The notes: a model not told the origin generated them from the letters alone. A stretch of DNA of 33,722 nt from an uncultured Muribaculaceae bacterium (GCA_910584125.1 CAJTXU010000030.1:1-33722), one strand, 5' to 3'; positions 14,918 to 24,971 are shown, counted from the first letter of the stretch. A program made the numbers and translations.

Positions 14918-15087
14918 ATTTTTCGTAATAAATTCGCATTTTTGAGCCAAAATTACATAGAAGAATTTATTAAAAGTTCACTATATTGCACTTTTTAATA
15001 TTTCTCCTCCATATTTAACAACAAATAAAACCGAGAAATGTTATAACGCGTTTCGCGACGGGAGACATAACATGACATGCTCCACGC

Positions 15088-15543
15088 CTATTCGACGAGC
15101 CAGTCGACGAGGCAGCGCTTCTCGGTCGAGAACTCGACGCCGATCTTGGGCAACAGATACTCGAGAAAACCCTTCTTGACCTCTTCGTTGGGGAGGCCGA
15201 GGGTGTAAAGTTCTGTGTCGAAGTCGAAGTCCTTGATGGTGAGGTATCCGGTCTGGAAGAAGAGCGCCAACGGCCGTGGGTTCTCAAGGTCGAGGCCCGA
15301 CAGGTCATCACGGCCGCACTTCGCGTCGAGAAGCGATTTGAGGTCGATGTCAAAACGCCTCATCTGCGACATCAGCAGGGACGGCGTGCCGGAAGCTATC
15401 CAATATTTTCCGAACTTCTTGCTATCCATTGCATTCAACAGCGAGAAAGGATTATAGAGGTAAATCTCCTCATCGGTGAAGCGGTAGCCATCGTAAAACG
15501 TCCTTAGCCGGTCGATGGTCTGCTCTTCACCTGGTGATTCCCA
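15088..15543 (-). pseudogene. Remnant of an AAA-ATPase-like / PD-(D/E)XK family protein, truncated at both ends
   Basis: The open leftward frame contains IDRLRTFYDGYRF, then IYLYNPFSLLNAM, KYWIASGTPSLL and LFFQTGYLTIKDFD. This order is typical of the middle part of the large Bacteroidota family with an N-terminal AAA-ATPase-like domain and a C-terminal PD-(D/E)XK nuclease-like domain (full proteins are about 500-600 residues). The N-terminal Walker A half is missing: a TGA (15544-15546) stops the frame upstream. The C-terminal nuclease half is also missing, with a stop at 15088. An internal TTG or ATG could allow a 110-residue product, but a decayed gene is far more likely. These genes are multicopy in this phylum and behave like selfish or recombination-prone families. 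Confidence 0.75.
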
Positions 15544-15567
15544 TCACTGAACTTGTTTCATAACATA

Positions 15568-15597
15568 AGGAGTGCCGGCCAGCTGGCCGGCACTCCT
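15568..15597. repeat. Perfect 30-bp palindrome
   Basis: Half-site AGGAGTGCCGGCCAG is followed directly by its reverse complement, with no spacer. No T-run follows on either strand, so it is not an ordinary intrinsic terminator. It lies just upstream of the pseudogene remnant and 125 nt before the CPBP gene. Confidence 0.7.
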
Positions 15598-15721
15598 GTC
15601 ATATAACAAAAAATATCCCCGGTAAAATGTAATTTTTTACGGGTTTTTACGACTAACTATAAAGAGAACGAGCCAAAGACTTTCGGCCGAATACTCATCA
15701 ACAATAACAACAACCAACTTT

Positions 15722-16414
15722 ATGAAATTCATCCTCTCACGCACCGATGACCGCAAGAACCACTCGAAGAAATGGATCTTGGGCTACGGCCTGCTGTTCT
15801 GGCTTATCAGCCGGATATTCGCCATGCTCCTACTCATGGGCTGCAACGCCGTCTACAATGCTTTCGGTGTCAATCCCGAGTCTCTGACAAACTTCGCTGG
15901 CAATCCGGAGACTGCACGCAATCTCGGCTCGGCAATCTATGTCATGCTGACGATAGGCATCGCCGCGCCGCTTCTCGAGGAATGCATATTCCGCCTGGGT
16001 CTCTCTTTCAAGAGATGGCAGATAGCGCTGGCCGGGGCCTCCATACCGGCTTATATCCTCTGGCAACATATACAGTCAGTCAACGTCACAGGTGCGGCAT
16101 TATACATAGCGGCCATCGCCGGCGTCTTCGCCGGGCTCTATTTCCTGACATCCGACTCCTTCTGGACCTCACAGAAAAGAAACCTTTACCATCTGTATAT
16201 CTGGTTGTCGGCCATCGCATTCGGTCTGATCCACCTGATTGCTTTCAGTCAATACGACCTCATGCTCATCCCATATATGCTATGTGTGATCAACGTCCCG
16301 TTCCTCGCCGGATGCGCCATCACATATTACCGCGTGAATCTCGGCTTCTGGTGGGGCGTCGCCCTCCACATCTTCAACAACCTTCCCGGAATAATAATGT
16401 TGCTCTTAGTTTAA
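15722..16414 (+). CDS. CPBP family intramembrane glutamic endopeptidase
   Basis: This 230-residue, multi-pass membrane protein has the three CPBP motifs: E86-E87-C-I-F-R91, F167-G-L-I-H171 and H216-I-F-N219. The glutamates and histidines form the active site of the CAAX-prenyl-protease/Rce1-like fold. In bacteria these proteins are linked to bacteriocin self-immunity, peptide processing or abortive infection; the substrate here is unknown. The C-terminus (GIIMLLLV) ends in the membrane. The toxin-antitoxin promoter begins 10 nt after its stop codon. I could not find a convincing promoter upstream; the palindrome at 15568-15597 is the only structured element there. Confidence 0.85.
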   Translation: MKFILSRTDDRKNHSKKWILGYGLLFWLISRIFAMLLLMGCNAVYNAFGVNPESLTNFAGNPETARNLGSAIYVMLTIGIAAPLLEECIFRLGLSFKRWQIALAGASIPAYILWQHIQSVNVTGAALYIAAIAGVFAGLYFLTSDSFWTSQKRNLYHLYIWLSAIAFGLIHLIAFSQYDLMLIPYMLCVINVPFLAGCAITYYRVNLGFWWGVALHIFNNLPGIIMLLLV

Positions 16415-16423
16415 CCAAAATTG

Positions 16424-16455
16424 TTTCCATATATGTAAAGTTTTTATTAACTTTG
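16424..16455 (+). promoter_or_regulatory. Promoter of the toxin-antitoxin pair
   Basis: TTTC (16424-16427), 20 nt, then a perfect TAACTTTG (16448-16455). Initiation is expected near 16460, which rules out the upstream GTG at 16458 as the toxin start and favours ATG 16473 or 16479. Confidence 0.65.
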
Positions 16456-16472
16456 CAGTGATAAACAAATCT

Positions 16473-16814
16473 ATGGCTATGGAACTTAAAGCGCGTTTTG
16501 ATGTTACATACATGGAGGAAGCGATAGTCTTTCTTGCATCTCTGCCTGAAAAAGTTCAGGACAAAATCGCTTTCAATATATCCAAAAGCCGCTACTTCAT
16601 GGTCAAAGAATTGTTTAAGAAGCTGAATGACAATATATGGGAATTCCGCACCCACTATCAGGGCATGACGTACAGGTTGCTGGCATTCTGGGACAATAAT
16701 TCAGGATGTCTGGTTGTTGCCACTCATGGATTCATCAAGAAGACACAGAAGACTCCTCTCAATGAGATTGCCCATGCAGAAGCCCTTAGGAAAGAGTATT
16801 TAATAAACAGGTAA
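16473..16814 (+). CDS. RelE/HigB-like (Gp49 family) toxin
   Basis: From ATG 16473 the protein has 113 residues (MAMELKARFDVTYMEEAIVF...). The segment KELFKKLNDNIWEFRTHYQG followed by YRLLAFWD and VVATHGFIKKTQKTP is the Gp49/HigB pattern: a small RelE-fold mRNA interferase with a basic groove and the conserved HGFxKKxxKTP element. It is followed after 9 nt by an XRE-family antitoxin, the toxin-first order typical of higBA. ATG 16479 is an alternative start. The expected action is ribosome-dependent mRNA cleavage when the antitoxin is degraded. Confidence 0.88.
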   Translation: MAMELKARFDVTYMEEAIVFLASLPEKVQDKIAFNISKSRYFMVKELFKKLNDNIWEFRTHYQGMTYRLLAFWDNNSGCLVVATHGFIKKTQKTPLNEIAHAEALRKEYLINR

Positions 16815-16823
16815 AGCTGAAAT

Positions 16824-17135
16824 ATGGATAAGATGAAACTTTACACGCATGAGGAGATGCTTGACAAAATAGTCGGGCAACAGGGTTCGCCGCGCCGTGA
16901 TGCATTGGAAGCTGAACTGCATTCATATTTAATAGGCGAGGCAATCAAACAAGCCAGAAAAGACAAAAACCTCACTCAGGCACAACTCGGCGAATTGATG
17001 GGGGTGAAACGATCTCAGGTTTCACGTATCGAAAGCGGACGCAACCTGACAATCGGAACAGTAGCGAGGGCATTCAAAGCCATGGGCATACCGGCCGCAT
17101 TTTCTTTTGGAAATTCGTCTTTCTCGTTATGTTGA
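16824..17135 (+). CDS. XRE-family antitoxin (HigA-like)
   Basis: This 103-residue protein carries a classical helix-turn-helix: KQARKDKNLTQAQLGELMGV then KRSQVSRIESGRNLTIGTVA. It starts 9 nt after the toxin stop. It should neutralise the HigB-like toxin and repress the shared promoter at 16424-16455. The N-terminal 35 residues (KLYTHEEMLDKIVGQQGSPR) probably contact the toxin. The rsgA promoter overlaps its 3' end, so the TA pair and rsgA are transcriptionally adjacent but separate. Confidence 0.88.
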   Translation: MDKMKLYTHEEMLDKIVGQQGSPRRDALEAELHSYLIGEAIKQARKDKNLTQAQLGELMGVKRSQVSRIESGRNLTIGTVARAFKAMGIPAAFSFGNSSFSLC

Positions 17136-17151
17136 TTATGTCTTAATTTTG
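17120..17151 (+). promoter_or_regulatory. Promoter of rsgA, implying a leaderless or near-leaderless mRNA
   Basis: TTTC (17120-17123), 20 nt, then TAATTTTG (17144-17151). The ATG of rsgA is at 17156. Because initiation normally falls several bases after the -7 box, the mRNA would begin at or next to the start codon. Confidence 0.6.
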
Positions 17152-17155
17152 CCGT

Positions 17156-18127
17156 ATGAAGAAGACCAACAGTTTGCAGGGCGAGAGTCGGGAGGGCGTC
17201 GTGGTGCGCAACACGGGCAGCAGCTACGTGGTGCGCGTCGACGGTTCGACCGTGGAAGTCAACTGCCGCGTCAAGGGCAATTTCCGCATCAAGGGAATAC
17301 GCACCACCAACCCCGTGGCCGTAGGCGACCACGTCACCGTGACCAAAGCCGCCGATGACGCCGACTACATCACCGCCATAACGCCGCGCCGCAACTACAT
17401 AATACGCCGAGCATCCAACCTCTCCAAGGAATCGCATATCCTCGCAGCCAACCTCGATCTGGCCGCCCTCGTCGTCTCCCTGCGCGAGCCTTCCACCCCC
17501 ACCACATTCATCGACCGATTCCTCGCCACTGCCGAGGCCTACGGCATCCCGGCCATGCTGATCCTCAACAAGGCCGACATCTGGGATGCCGATGACCGCG
17601 AGCTCGCCGAGGGAATAAAGATTCTCTATTCATCCATAGGATACCAGGTCGCCGAAGTCTCGGCACGCACAGGCGAAGGCATCGACACACTCCGCGACAC
17701 GCTGCGCGACAAAGTGGCGTTGCTCGCCGGAAACAGCGGCGTCGGCAAGTCGTCGCTGATCAACGCGCTCGTGCCTGGAGCCAACCTGAAGACCGGAAAG
17801 ATATCCGACATCCATCATCAGGGAATGCACACCACGACATTCTCCGAAATGGTCAGTCTTCCCGGCGGAGGCGAACTTATAGACGTGCCGGGGATACGTG
17901 GATTCGGCACCATCGACTTCGAACCCCACGAGGTCTCGCACTATTTCCCCGAGATATTCAAGGCGTCTGAAGGCTGCCGATACGGCAACTGCAAGCATAC
18001 CGGCGAACCTGGCTGCGCCGTGCTGCCCGCCGTAGCCGACCATTACATCTCCGAAAGCCGCTTCGCATCCTATCTCTCCATCCTCGACGAGATAGAACAC
18101 CCCGAGAAATACCGCAAACCGTTCTAA
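17156..18127 (+). CDS. rsgA: Ribosome small subunit-dependent GTPase A
   Basis: This 323-residue, circularly permuted GTPase assists late 30S maturation. The N-terminal OB-fold (about residues 10-75) is followed by the permuted G domain: G4 NKADI, then G1 GNSGVGKSS (192-200), then DVPGIRGFG (G3). The C-terminal zinc site is C-R-Y-G-N-C-K-H with a later Cys in GEPGC. All motifs are intact. The start at 17156 fits homologues (KTNSLQGESREGVVVRNTGS). It carries its own promoter and is followed by a terminator. Confidence 0.96.
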   Translation: MKKTNSLQGESREGVVVRNTGSSYVVRVDGSTVEVNCRVKGNFRIKGIRTTNPVAVGDHVTVTKAADDADYITAITPRRNYIIRRASNLSKESHILAANLDLAALVVSLREPSTPTTFIDRFLATAEAYGIPAMLILNKADIWDADDRELAEGIKILYSSIGYQVAEVSARTGEGIDTLRDTLRDKVALLAGNSGVGKSSLINALVPGANLKTGKISDIHHQGMHTTTFSEMVSLPGGGELIDVPGIRGFGTIDFEPHEVSHYFPEIFKASEGCRYGNCKHTGEPGCAVLPAVADHYISESRFASYLSILDEIEHPEKYRKPF

Positions 18128-18153
18128 ACCATTCGGCCCCGCGGCTTGTTACA

Positions 18154-18194
18154 AAAGCGAGTCCTCCCCGCACGGGGAAGACCGCTTTCTTTTT
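18154..18194 (+). terminator. Intrinsic terminator of rsgA
   Basis: AAAGCG (18154-18159) pairs with CGCTTT, enclosing a TCCCC-GCAC-GGGGA inner stem. CTTTTT follows up to 18194. It lies 27 nt after the rsgA stop. Confidence 0.7.
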
Positions 18195-18269
18195 ACCCGC
18201 CCCGACGAGCCTATACTCGCCCCGCGAGTGGATGAATACTTGAAAACACACTGAAAAACACTATACGCT

Positions 18270-19973
18270 ATGTCCTGGTTTCTCGAAACATTCAGAACTT
18301 ATCCGTCGATACCGATCTTCCTTACGATCGGCCTCGGATTCCTTTTAGGCAAGCTGAAGTACAAGACATTCTCTCTGGGCACCGTGACCTCGGTGCTGCT
18401 TGTCGGCGTAGTGGTCGGGCAGATGAACATCCCGATCGGTGCGCCGCTCAAGTCGCTGTTCTTCCTAATCTTCCTCTTCGCCATCGGCTACAAATGCGGC
18501 CCTCAGTTTGCCGCCGCTCTCAAGGGGCAGGGCATCAAGCAGGTGATCTTCGCCTGCGTGGTTTGCGTGCTCTGCCTCGTCGTGACATGGGGATGCGCCA
18601 AGATCATGAACTACAACGCGGCCATCGCCACCGGTCTCTTCTCGGGCTCGCAGACCATCTCGGCCGTGATCGGCATCGGCACCGACACCATCGGCACGCT
18701 CGACATGTCTGCCGACCAGAAGAAGGCGTGGATCGACCTCATCCCGGTATGCTATGCAGTGACTTACGTGTTCGGCACGATAGGTTCGGCATGGATACTG
18801 GGCAACATCGGTCCGGTGCTGCTCGGCGGTCTCAAGAAGGTTCGCCAACAGACAAGAGAGCTGGAGGAGAGCCTCAACCACTCCGACACAAACGACGACC
18901 CGGCGTTCATCTCCGGCAACCGTCCGATAGCGTTCCGCGCCTATAAGGTGACTGCCGACAGTTTCTCGACCCCGCAGAGCATCGCCCAGGTCGAAGAGCA
19001 TTTCAAGTCGCTCGGACGGCGCATCTTCGTGGAGCGCGTGCGCAAGACCGACGGAACGGTCAGCGAGTATGCCCCCGGCGTCATGATTGCCAAGGGCGAC
19101 GAGGTCGTGCTCAGCGGACGCCATGAGTTCATCATCGGCGACGAAAGCTGGATAGGCCCCGAGACCGACGACCCGAAACTTCTCTCTTTCCCCATCGAGA
19201 AGACCCGGGTGATGGTACAGAAGAAGACGGCCGGACTGACCGTCGACCAACTGCGGGCCAAACCGTTCATGTACGGCGTGATGATACGCTCGATCACTCG
19301 TCAGGGCGGCGTTGAGATTCCGGTTCTCGCGCAGACACGGCTCATGCAGGGCGACATGCTCGTCATCGAAGGCCTGAAGCAGGAGGTCGGGGCCGCCGCG
19401 CCCGCCATAGGCTGCGAGGAACACCCCACTACGGCCACCGACATGGTGTTCGTGGCTCTCTCCATTGCGATCGGCGCCATCGTCGGCGCGCTGACGCTCC
19501 GCATCGGCAAGGTGCCTGTGAGCCTATCGACCAGCGGCGGCGCACTCATCGCGGGCCTCTTCTTCGGCTGGCTGCGCACCAAGCGCCCGTCGGCCGGCAT
19601 CATCCCGGACTCGTCGCTGTGGCTCATGAACAACCTCGGCCTCAACATGTTCATCGCCGTGATTGGCATCCAGAGCGGCCCGACATTCGTCTCGGGCATC
19701 AAGGAGGTCGGCTTCATGCTGTTCGTCATCGGCATCGTGGCCACGTCTCTGCCGCTGTTCATCTCGATGTTCATCGGCCATAAGCTCTTCAAGTTCCACC
19801 CGGCCATCAACTTAGGCTGCTGCGCCGGAGCGCGCACAACGACCGCGTCGCTCGGAGCCATCACGTCATCGCTCGGGAGTTCCATCCCGGCCATGGGCTA
19901 CACGGTGACATACGCCATAGGCAACACGCTGCTCATCCTGATGGGCGTCGCAATGGTCCTGCTGTTCGTTTAG
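18270..19973 (+). CDS. aspT: Aspartate:alanine exchanger family transporter (AspT-like)
   Basis: This 567-residue inner-membrane transporter has about five hydrophobic helices, a central cytosolic region with two TrkA-C-type domains (about residues 225-290 and 310-375) and about five more helices. This is the layout of the AAEx (TC 2.A.81) family. Helix motifs GSQTISAVIGIGTDT and CAGARTTTASLGAITS are the paired repeats of the family. The product is co-oriented with an aspartate 4-decarboxylase gene 40 nt downstream. Together they would import aspartate in exchange for alanine, and decarboxylation would consume a proton, giving a net proton motive force. Some AAEx members transport other dicarboxylates; the neighbour makes aspartate/alanine the best guess. 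It follows the rsgA terminator; no clear promoter is seen. Confidence 0.9.
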   Translation: MSWFLETFRTYPSIPIFLTIGLGFLLGKLKYKTFSLGTVTSVLLVGVVVGQMNIPIGAPLKSLFFLIFLFAIGYKCGPQFAAALKGQGIKQVIFACVVCVLCLVVTWGCAKIMNYNAAIATGLFSGSQTISAVIGIGTDTIGTLDMSADQKKAWIDLIPVCYAVTYVFGTIGSAWILGNIGPVLLGGLKKVRQQTRELEESLNHSDTNDDPAFISGNRPIAFRAYKVTADSFSTPQSIAQVEEHFKSLGRRIFVERVRKTDGTVSEYAPGVMIAKGDEVVLSGRHEFIIGDESWIGPETDDPKLLSFPIEKTRVMVQKKTAGLTVDQLRAKPFMYGVMIRSITRQGGVEIPVLAQTRLMQGDMLVIEGLKQEVGAAAPAIGCEEHPTTATDMVFVALSIAIGAIVGALTLRIGKVPVSLSTSGGALIAGLFFGWLRTKRPSAGIIPDSSLWLMNNLGLNMFIAVIGIQSGPTFVSGIKEVGFMLFVIGIVATSLPLFISMFIGHKLFKFHPAINLGCCAGARTTTASLGAITSSLGSSIPAMGYTVTYAIGNTLLILMGVAMVLLFV

Positions 19974-20013
19974 TCCTTTTGTCACAAGAAAATCACATCT
20001 CATCATTCTCATT

Positions 20014-21657
20014 ATGAAAGACACCACCAATAACCCTGAAGACAAGAAATTCGAGAAGGCTCTCGAGAACATGAGCCCCTTCGAGATCAAAAGCACACTC
20101 ATAAGTCTGGCGGAAAAGGATGCCCGCCGCAGCACGGCAACGTTCCTCAACGCCGGTCGCGGCAACCCCAACTGGCTGCTCTCCTACCCGCGCAAGGCGT
20201 TCTTCATGCTCGGCGAATTCGCGATGCACGAGGCCGACCACGGCGCCGCATACTACGAGCCTCTGGGCATTGTGCCGTCGCCCACCGAAGAGGGCGTGGC
20301 GAAACGCTTCGAGGAGTTCATCGACGCTCACAAGGATGAGACCGGCGCCAAGGTGCTGAGACATTTCTACACCCATGCCGTCAACGACCTCGGCGCCGAC
20401 CCCGACGACTTCGTCTTCGAACTCGTGGACGGAATCCTCGGCGACCACTACCCCACTCCTCCCCGCATCCTGAAATATACCGAACTCATCACGCGCGAAT
20501 ACCTGCGCTGGGCCATGGGCGGCGGCGACGACAAGACAGTCTACGACCTATTCGCCACCGAGGGCAGCACGGCCGGAATGTGCTACGCCTTCAACTCGCT
20601 GCAGCAGAATTTCCTGCTCAACCCCGGCGACAAGATCGCGCTGTTCACGCCCTGCTTCACGCCCTATCTCGAGATTCCGCGACTCAAGGAGTTCGGACTC
20701 GATGTGGTGGAGGTCAGCGCCAACCGCGTGGATCGCGACGGCTATCACGACTGGCAATATCCGAAGGAAGAGATCGACAAACTGCGCGACCCCTCGGTCA
20801 AGGCCGTCTGCATCACCAACCCCTCCAACCCGCCAAGCGTCTGCTTCTCGCCCGAGGTGCTCGACATGCTGGTCGATGTGGTGAAGAAAGACAACCCGAA
20901 TCTGATGGTCATCACCGACGACGTCTACGGCACGTTCATCAAGGATTTCCGTTCGCTGATGTATGTGCTGCCCTACAACACGCTCTGTCTCTATTCGTTC
21001 TCGAAATATTTCGGAGCCACCGGCTGGCGCGTGGCCGCCATGGCGCTCCGTTCGGAGAGCAATGTGTTCGACGACCGCCTCGCCACTCTGCCTGAGGAGA
21101 AGAAGGTGTTGCTCGACAAGCGTTATGAGAGCCTCGCGCTCGAGCCTCGCAAGATACGCTTCATCGACCGTCTCGTGGCCGACAGCCGCCTTGTGGGCCT
21201 CAACCATACCGCCGGACTGTCGACTCCCCAGCAGGTGCAGATGGCTCTCTTCGCCGCGTTCGCATTTCTGCATCGCAAAGAGCTTCAGCCCCAGCTCATC
21301 GGTATGATCCACCGCCGTCTCGACGACCTCTGGAGCACCACCGGTTTCACGCTGCTGCCCGACCCCGAGCGCGCCGGATACTACAGCGAGATCGACCTCA
21401 TGGTCTGGGCCAGGAAATTCTACGGCGACGATTTCGCCGCATATCTCGACAAGAACTACGAGCCGCTCGACTTCGTGATCAGGCTCGCCGACGAGACGGA
21501 CGTCGTGCTGCTCAACGGCGACGGCTTCGACGGCCCGCGCTGGTCGGTGCGCGCCTCGCTGGCCAATCTCGACGAAGACGCCTATCTGAAGATAGGCACG
21601 GCGATACGCCGTATTCTCGACCAGTACCACGACGAATATCTGGCCGCCAAGAAATAA
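20014..21657 (+). CDS. aspD: Bifunctional aspartate transaminase / aspartate 4-decarboxylase
   Basis: This 547-residue, PLP-dependent enzyme is the typical length for L-aspartate beta-decarboxylase, longer than a plain aminotransferase. The PLP lysine is K331 in YSFSKYFGATGWR. Other fold-type I signatures are EGSTAGM (phosphate cup), ITNPSNPPSVCFSP and ITDDVYGTF. It converts L-aspartate to L-alanine and CO2 in the cytoplasm, with transaminase activity as a side function. The gene follows aspT by 40 nt and is probably in the same transcript. A strong hairpin ends the unit. Confidence 0.95.
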   Translation: MKDTTNNPEDKKFEKALENMSPFEIKSTLISLAEKDARRSTATFLNAGRGNPNWLLSYPRKAFFMLGEFAMHEADHGAAYYEPLGIVPSPTEEGVAKRFEEFIDAHKDETGAKVLRHFYTHAVNDLGADPDDFVFELVDGILGDHYPTPPRILKYTELITREYLRWAMGGGDDKTVYDLFATEGSTAGMCYAFNSLQQNFLLNPGDKIALFTPCFTPYLEIPRLKEFGLDVVEVSANRVDRDGYHDWQYPKEEIDKLRDPSVKAVCITNPSNPPSVCFSPEVLDMLVDVVKKDNPNLMVITDDVYGTFIKDFRSLMYVLPYNTLCLYSFSKYFGATGWRVAAMALRSESNVFDDRLATLPEEKKVLLDKRYESLALEPRKIRFIDRLVADSRLVGLNHTAGLSTPQQVQMALFAAFAFLHRKELQPQLIGMIHRRLDDLWSTTGFTLLPDPERAGYYSEIDLMVWARKFYGDDFAAYLDKNYEPLDFVIRLADETDVVLLNGDGFDGPRWSVRASLANLDEDAYLKIGTAIRRILDQYHDEYLAAKK

Positions 21658-21696
21658 GAGACCACTGACGATCCTGCGATAACCTTTACTCCTGAA

Positions 21697-21732
21697 AGAC
21701 GAGGCCACGGCATCCAAGCCGCGGCCTCGTCT
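21697..21732 (-). terminator. Terminator hairpin between aspD and typA
   Basis: AGACGAGGCC (21697-21706) pairs with GGCCTCGTCT (21723-21732) around an inner CGGC/GCCG stem. A short TTT follows on the minus strand. Genes converge here, so it can serve both. Confidence 0.7.
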
Positions 21733-21755
21733 GATTTCATATCTTCACCCGGACG

Positions 21756-23552
<1,797 letters not shown>

Positions 23553-23580
23553 TGATTCAGCGTTTGCTACATTGAAAGTG

Positions 23581-23611
23581 CAAAGTTACAAAAAATATGT
23601 TATATAACAGA
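23581..23611 (-). promoter_or_regulatory. Promoter of typA
   Basis: On the minus strand, a perfect TAACTTTG (23581-23588) is preceded by 19 nt and TCTG (23608-23611), one base off the -33 consensus. The leader is about 25 nt. Confidence 0.7.
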
Positions 23612-23720
23612 ATTTTTCCGCCCGAAAGTGACTGAACGGCCCTTCTCAATCACATGCCTCAATCACATGAAAGCCGCCTCCTGTCGTATTTTCTCAAGAC
23701 GCGCGACAAACATGTTAAAG

Positions 23721-24485
23721 TCAATTGCCGAACCAGTAGGTGAAGTCGATGCGGACTTCCGACTCGTTCATGGTGCGGGTGGCGAAGATGTCGCGACGCG
23801 CCATCTTCGTCACTCCCAAGTTGCCGGTGACGCCGACGGTAATCTCATGAAAGTCGAAATGAACTCCGACCGCGACGGCGGTGCCGAATCTGCGCCATAC
23901 TCCGTCGTCGCCATATAGATGATACTCCGGCAAGCGCTCTGAGCCGTCACTGTCGAGTTCGCCGGCGATTCCGCACGACAACAACACGCCGGTCGAGAGG
24001 CTCAGCCCAGTATCGCCGAAAACCCGGAACCGATACCCGCCGTGGATGGGGAGCTGGATCGCGAACCGACAGAGATGATAGTCGTCGAGAAAACGCCTCC
24101 CGCCTTCGATGCACTCATCCTCGGAGTATACTTTCACAGGAGACTGCCCGTAGACGAACTGAAGCCCCGACTCGACAAACCAGCTCGAACGCCACTCGTA
24201 ACGTCCGATTATTCCGGCCGAACCTCCCCAGCCGATACGGCCGTATCCTTGTGGCTCGGTGCTCGTGGTCTTGCCGGGGAAGAAGATATCGACCGACGCC
24301 CGCGGTCCCCATCGGAATTTCCACGCCGGCGCATTCTCATCAACGCCGTCTCCCCCGATGGTCTCGACATTATATCCTGGACCACCCACGCTGTCGGGAG
24401 CGTGGTATATTTCCGCAGCGTATGACTCCGCCGCCTGTGAGAGGCAAAACGACAGACAAGCAATAATCAACAAGATAATTCGCAT
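23721..24485 (-). CDS. Probable outer-membrane beta-barrel protein (PorT-like fold)
   Basis: This 254-residue protein has a signal peptide (MRIILLIIACLSFCLSQAAE). The body is a succession of amphipathic beta strands (RASVDIFF, SAGIIGRYEW, WFVESGLQFVYG, AIQLPIHGGYRF, GLSLSTGVLLSCG, AVAVGVHFDF, VTGNLGVTKM) and ends with RIDFTYWFGN, an aromatic-rich terminal strand usual for outer-membrane barrels. It resembles the broad PorT/OMP_b-brl group; no specific function can be assigned. It is monocistronic with a consensus promoter. Confidence 0.75.
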   Translation of the reverse strand: MRIILLIIACLSFCLSQAAESYAAEIYHAPDSVGGPGYNVETIGGDGVDENAPAWKFRWGPRASVDIFFPGKTTSTEPQGYGRIGWGGSAGIIGRYEWRSSWFVESGLQFVYGQSPVKVYSEDECIEGGRRFLDDYHLCRFAIQLPIHGGYRFRVFGDTGLSLSTGVLLSCGIAGELDSDGSERLPEYHLYGDDGVWRRFGTAVAVGVHFDFHEITVGVTGNLGVTKMARRDIFATRTMNESEVRIDFTYWFGN

Positions 24486-24525
24486 AGTTTTTTTTGTGAA
24501 ATCATAACATTATTCCAATTCCCCT

Positions 24526-24556
24526 CAAAATTAATCAAAATCAGCGTAAAACCAAA
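24526..24556 (-). promoter_or_regulatory. Consensus promoter of the beta-barrel gene
   Basis: On the minus strand, TTTG (24553-24556), 19 nt, then TAATTTTG (24526-24533). This is an exact match, about 40 nt upstream of the start codon. Confidence 0.75.
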
Positions 24557-24605
24557 AAAATTCAATTCCAATTTTGGAAAATAATTCGCGCCTGATTTCG
24601 TCCGG

Positions 24606-24956
24606 TCATTGCCTTACCGGGACCGGTTCGGAAAGTGGATCTCGGGGCCGAGCGATATCGGATGGCTTTGACCGACCCTTCTTGCGTGACGACTTCCGTG
24701 TGCTGTCGCCACGTTCTTTCTTCTTCTTTTTCTTCCTGCCCTTTTTCTTCTTAGCCCCGCGCCGCCCGTCGCCGCTATCATTTACATCTGAATAATGACC
24801 CGTGCTGTCGGCCGAGGTGTGTATCACCGTCACCTCCGGCATCGGCGCAGTCTTCGTGGCCACGCCGCGCAGCAACAACGAACCCGCCGTTATGGCCATG
24901 GCCGTAACGGCGAGCGTCAACGCCCCGATGCGCTCCTTGCGAGAGAGTTTCTTCAT
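24606..24956 (-). CDS. Small membrane-anchored Lys/Arg-rich protein of unknown function
   Basis: This 116-residue protein has a single N-terminal hydrophobic segment (residues 12-30, LTLAVTAMAITAGSLLLRG). A Ser/Asp-rich linker follows, then an extremely basic stretch at residues 69-95 (runs of Lys broken by Arg, Gly, Ser and Asp) and a proline-containing tail. No domain is recognised. It starts 15 nt after the tamL stop on the same strand, so it is probably the third gene of the tamB-tamL operon. The basic tract could bind acidic surfaces such as lipid A phosphates, RNA or anionic polysaccharide; this is inference. The opposite strand is a T-rich tract, so low complexity must be kept in mind. 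Confidence 0.65.
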   Translation of the reverse strand: MKKLSRKERIGALTLAVTAMAITAGSLLLRGVATKTAPMPEVTVIHTSADSTGHYSDVNDSGDGRRGAKKKKGRKKKKKKERGDSTRKSSRKKGRSKPSDIARPRDPLSEPVPVRQ

Positions 24957-24971
24957 GACCGGCCTGTGAGA

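Noticed and set aside
16458..16472. GTG start for the toxin gene
   Set aside because: It coincides with the expected transcription start after the -7 box at 16448-16455, so ATG 16473 or 16479 is preferred.
18465..19424. Open frame on the minus strand inside aspT
   Set aside because: It is antisense to a complete AspT transporter, with no signal or motif and no promoter.
23645..23669. Two tandem copies of CTCAATCACATG
   Set aside because: It is only a 12-nt duplication in a short intergenic region, with no further copies. It may be chance slippage.
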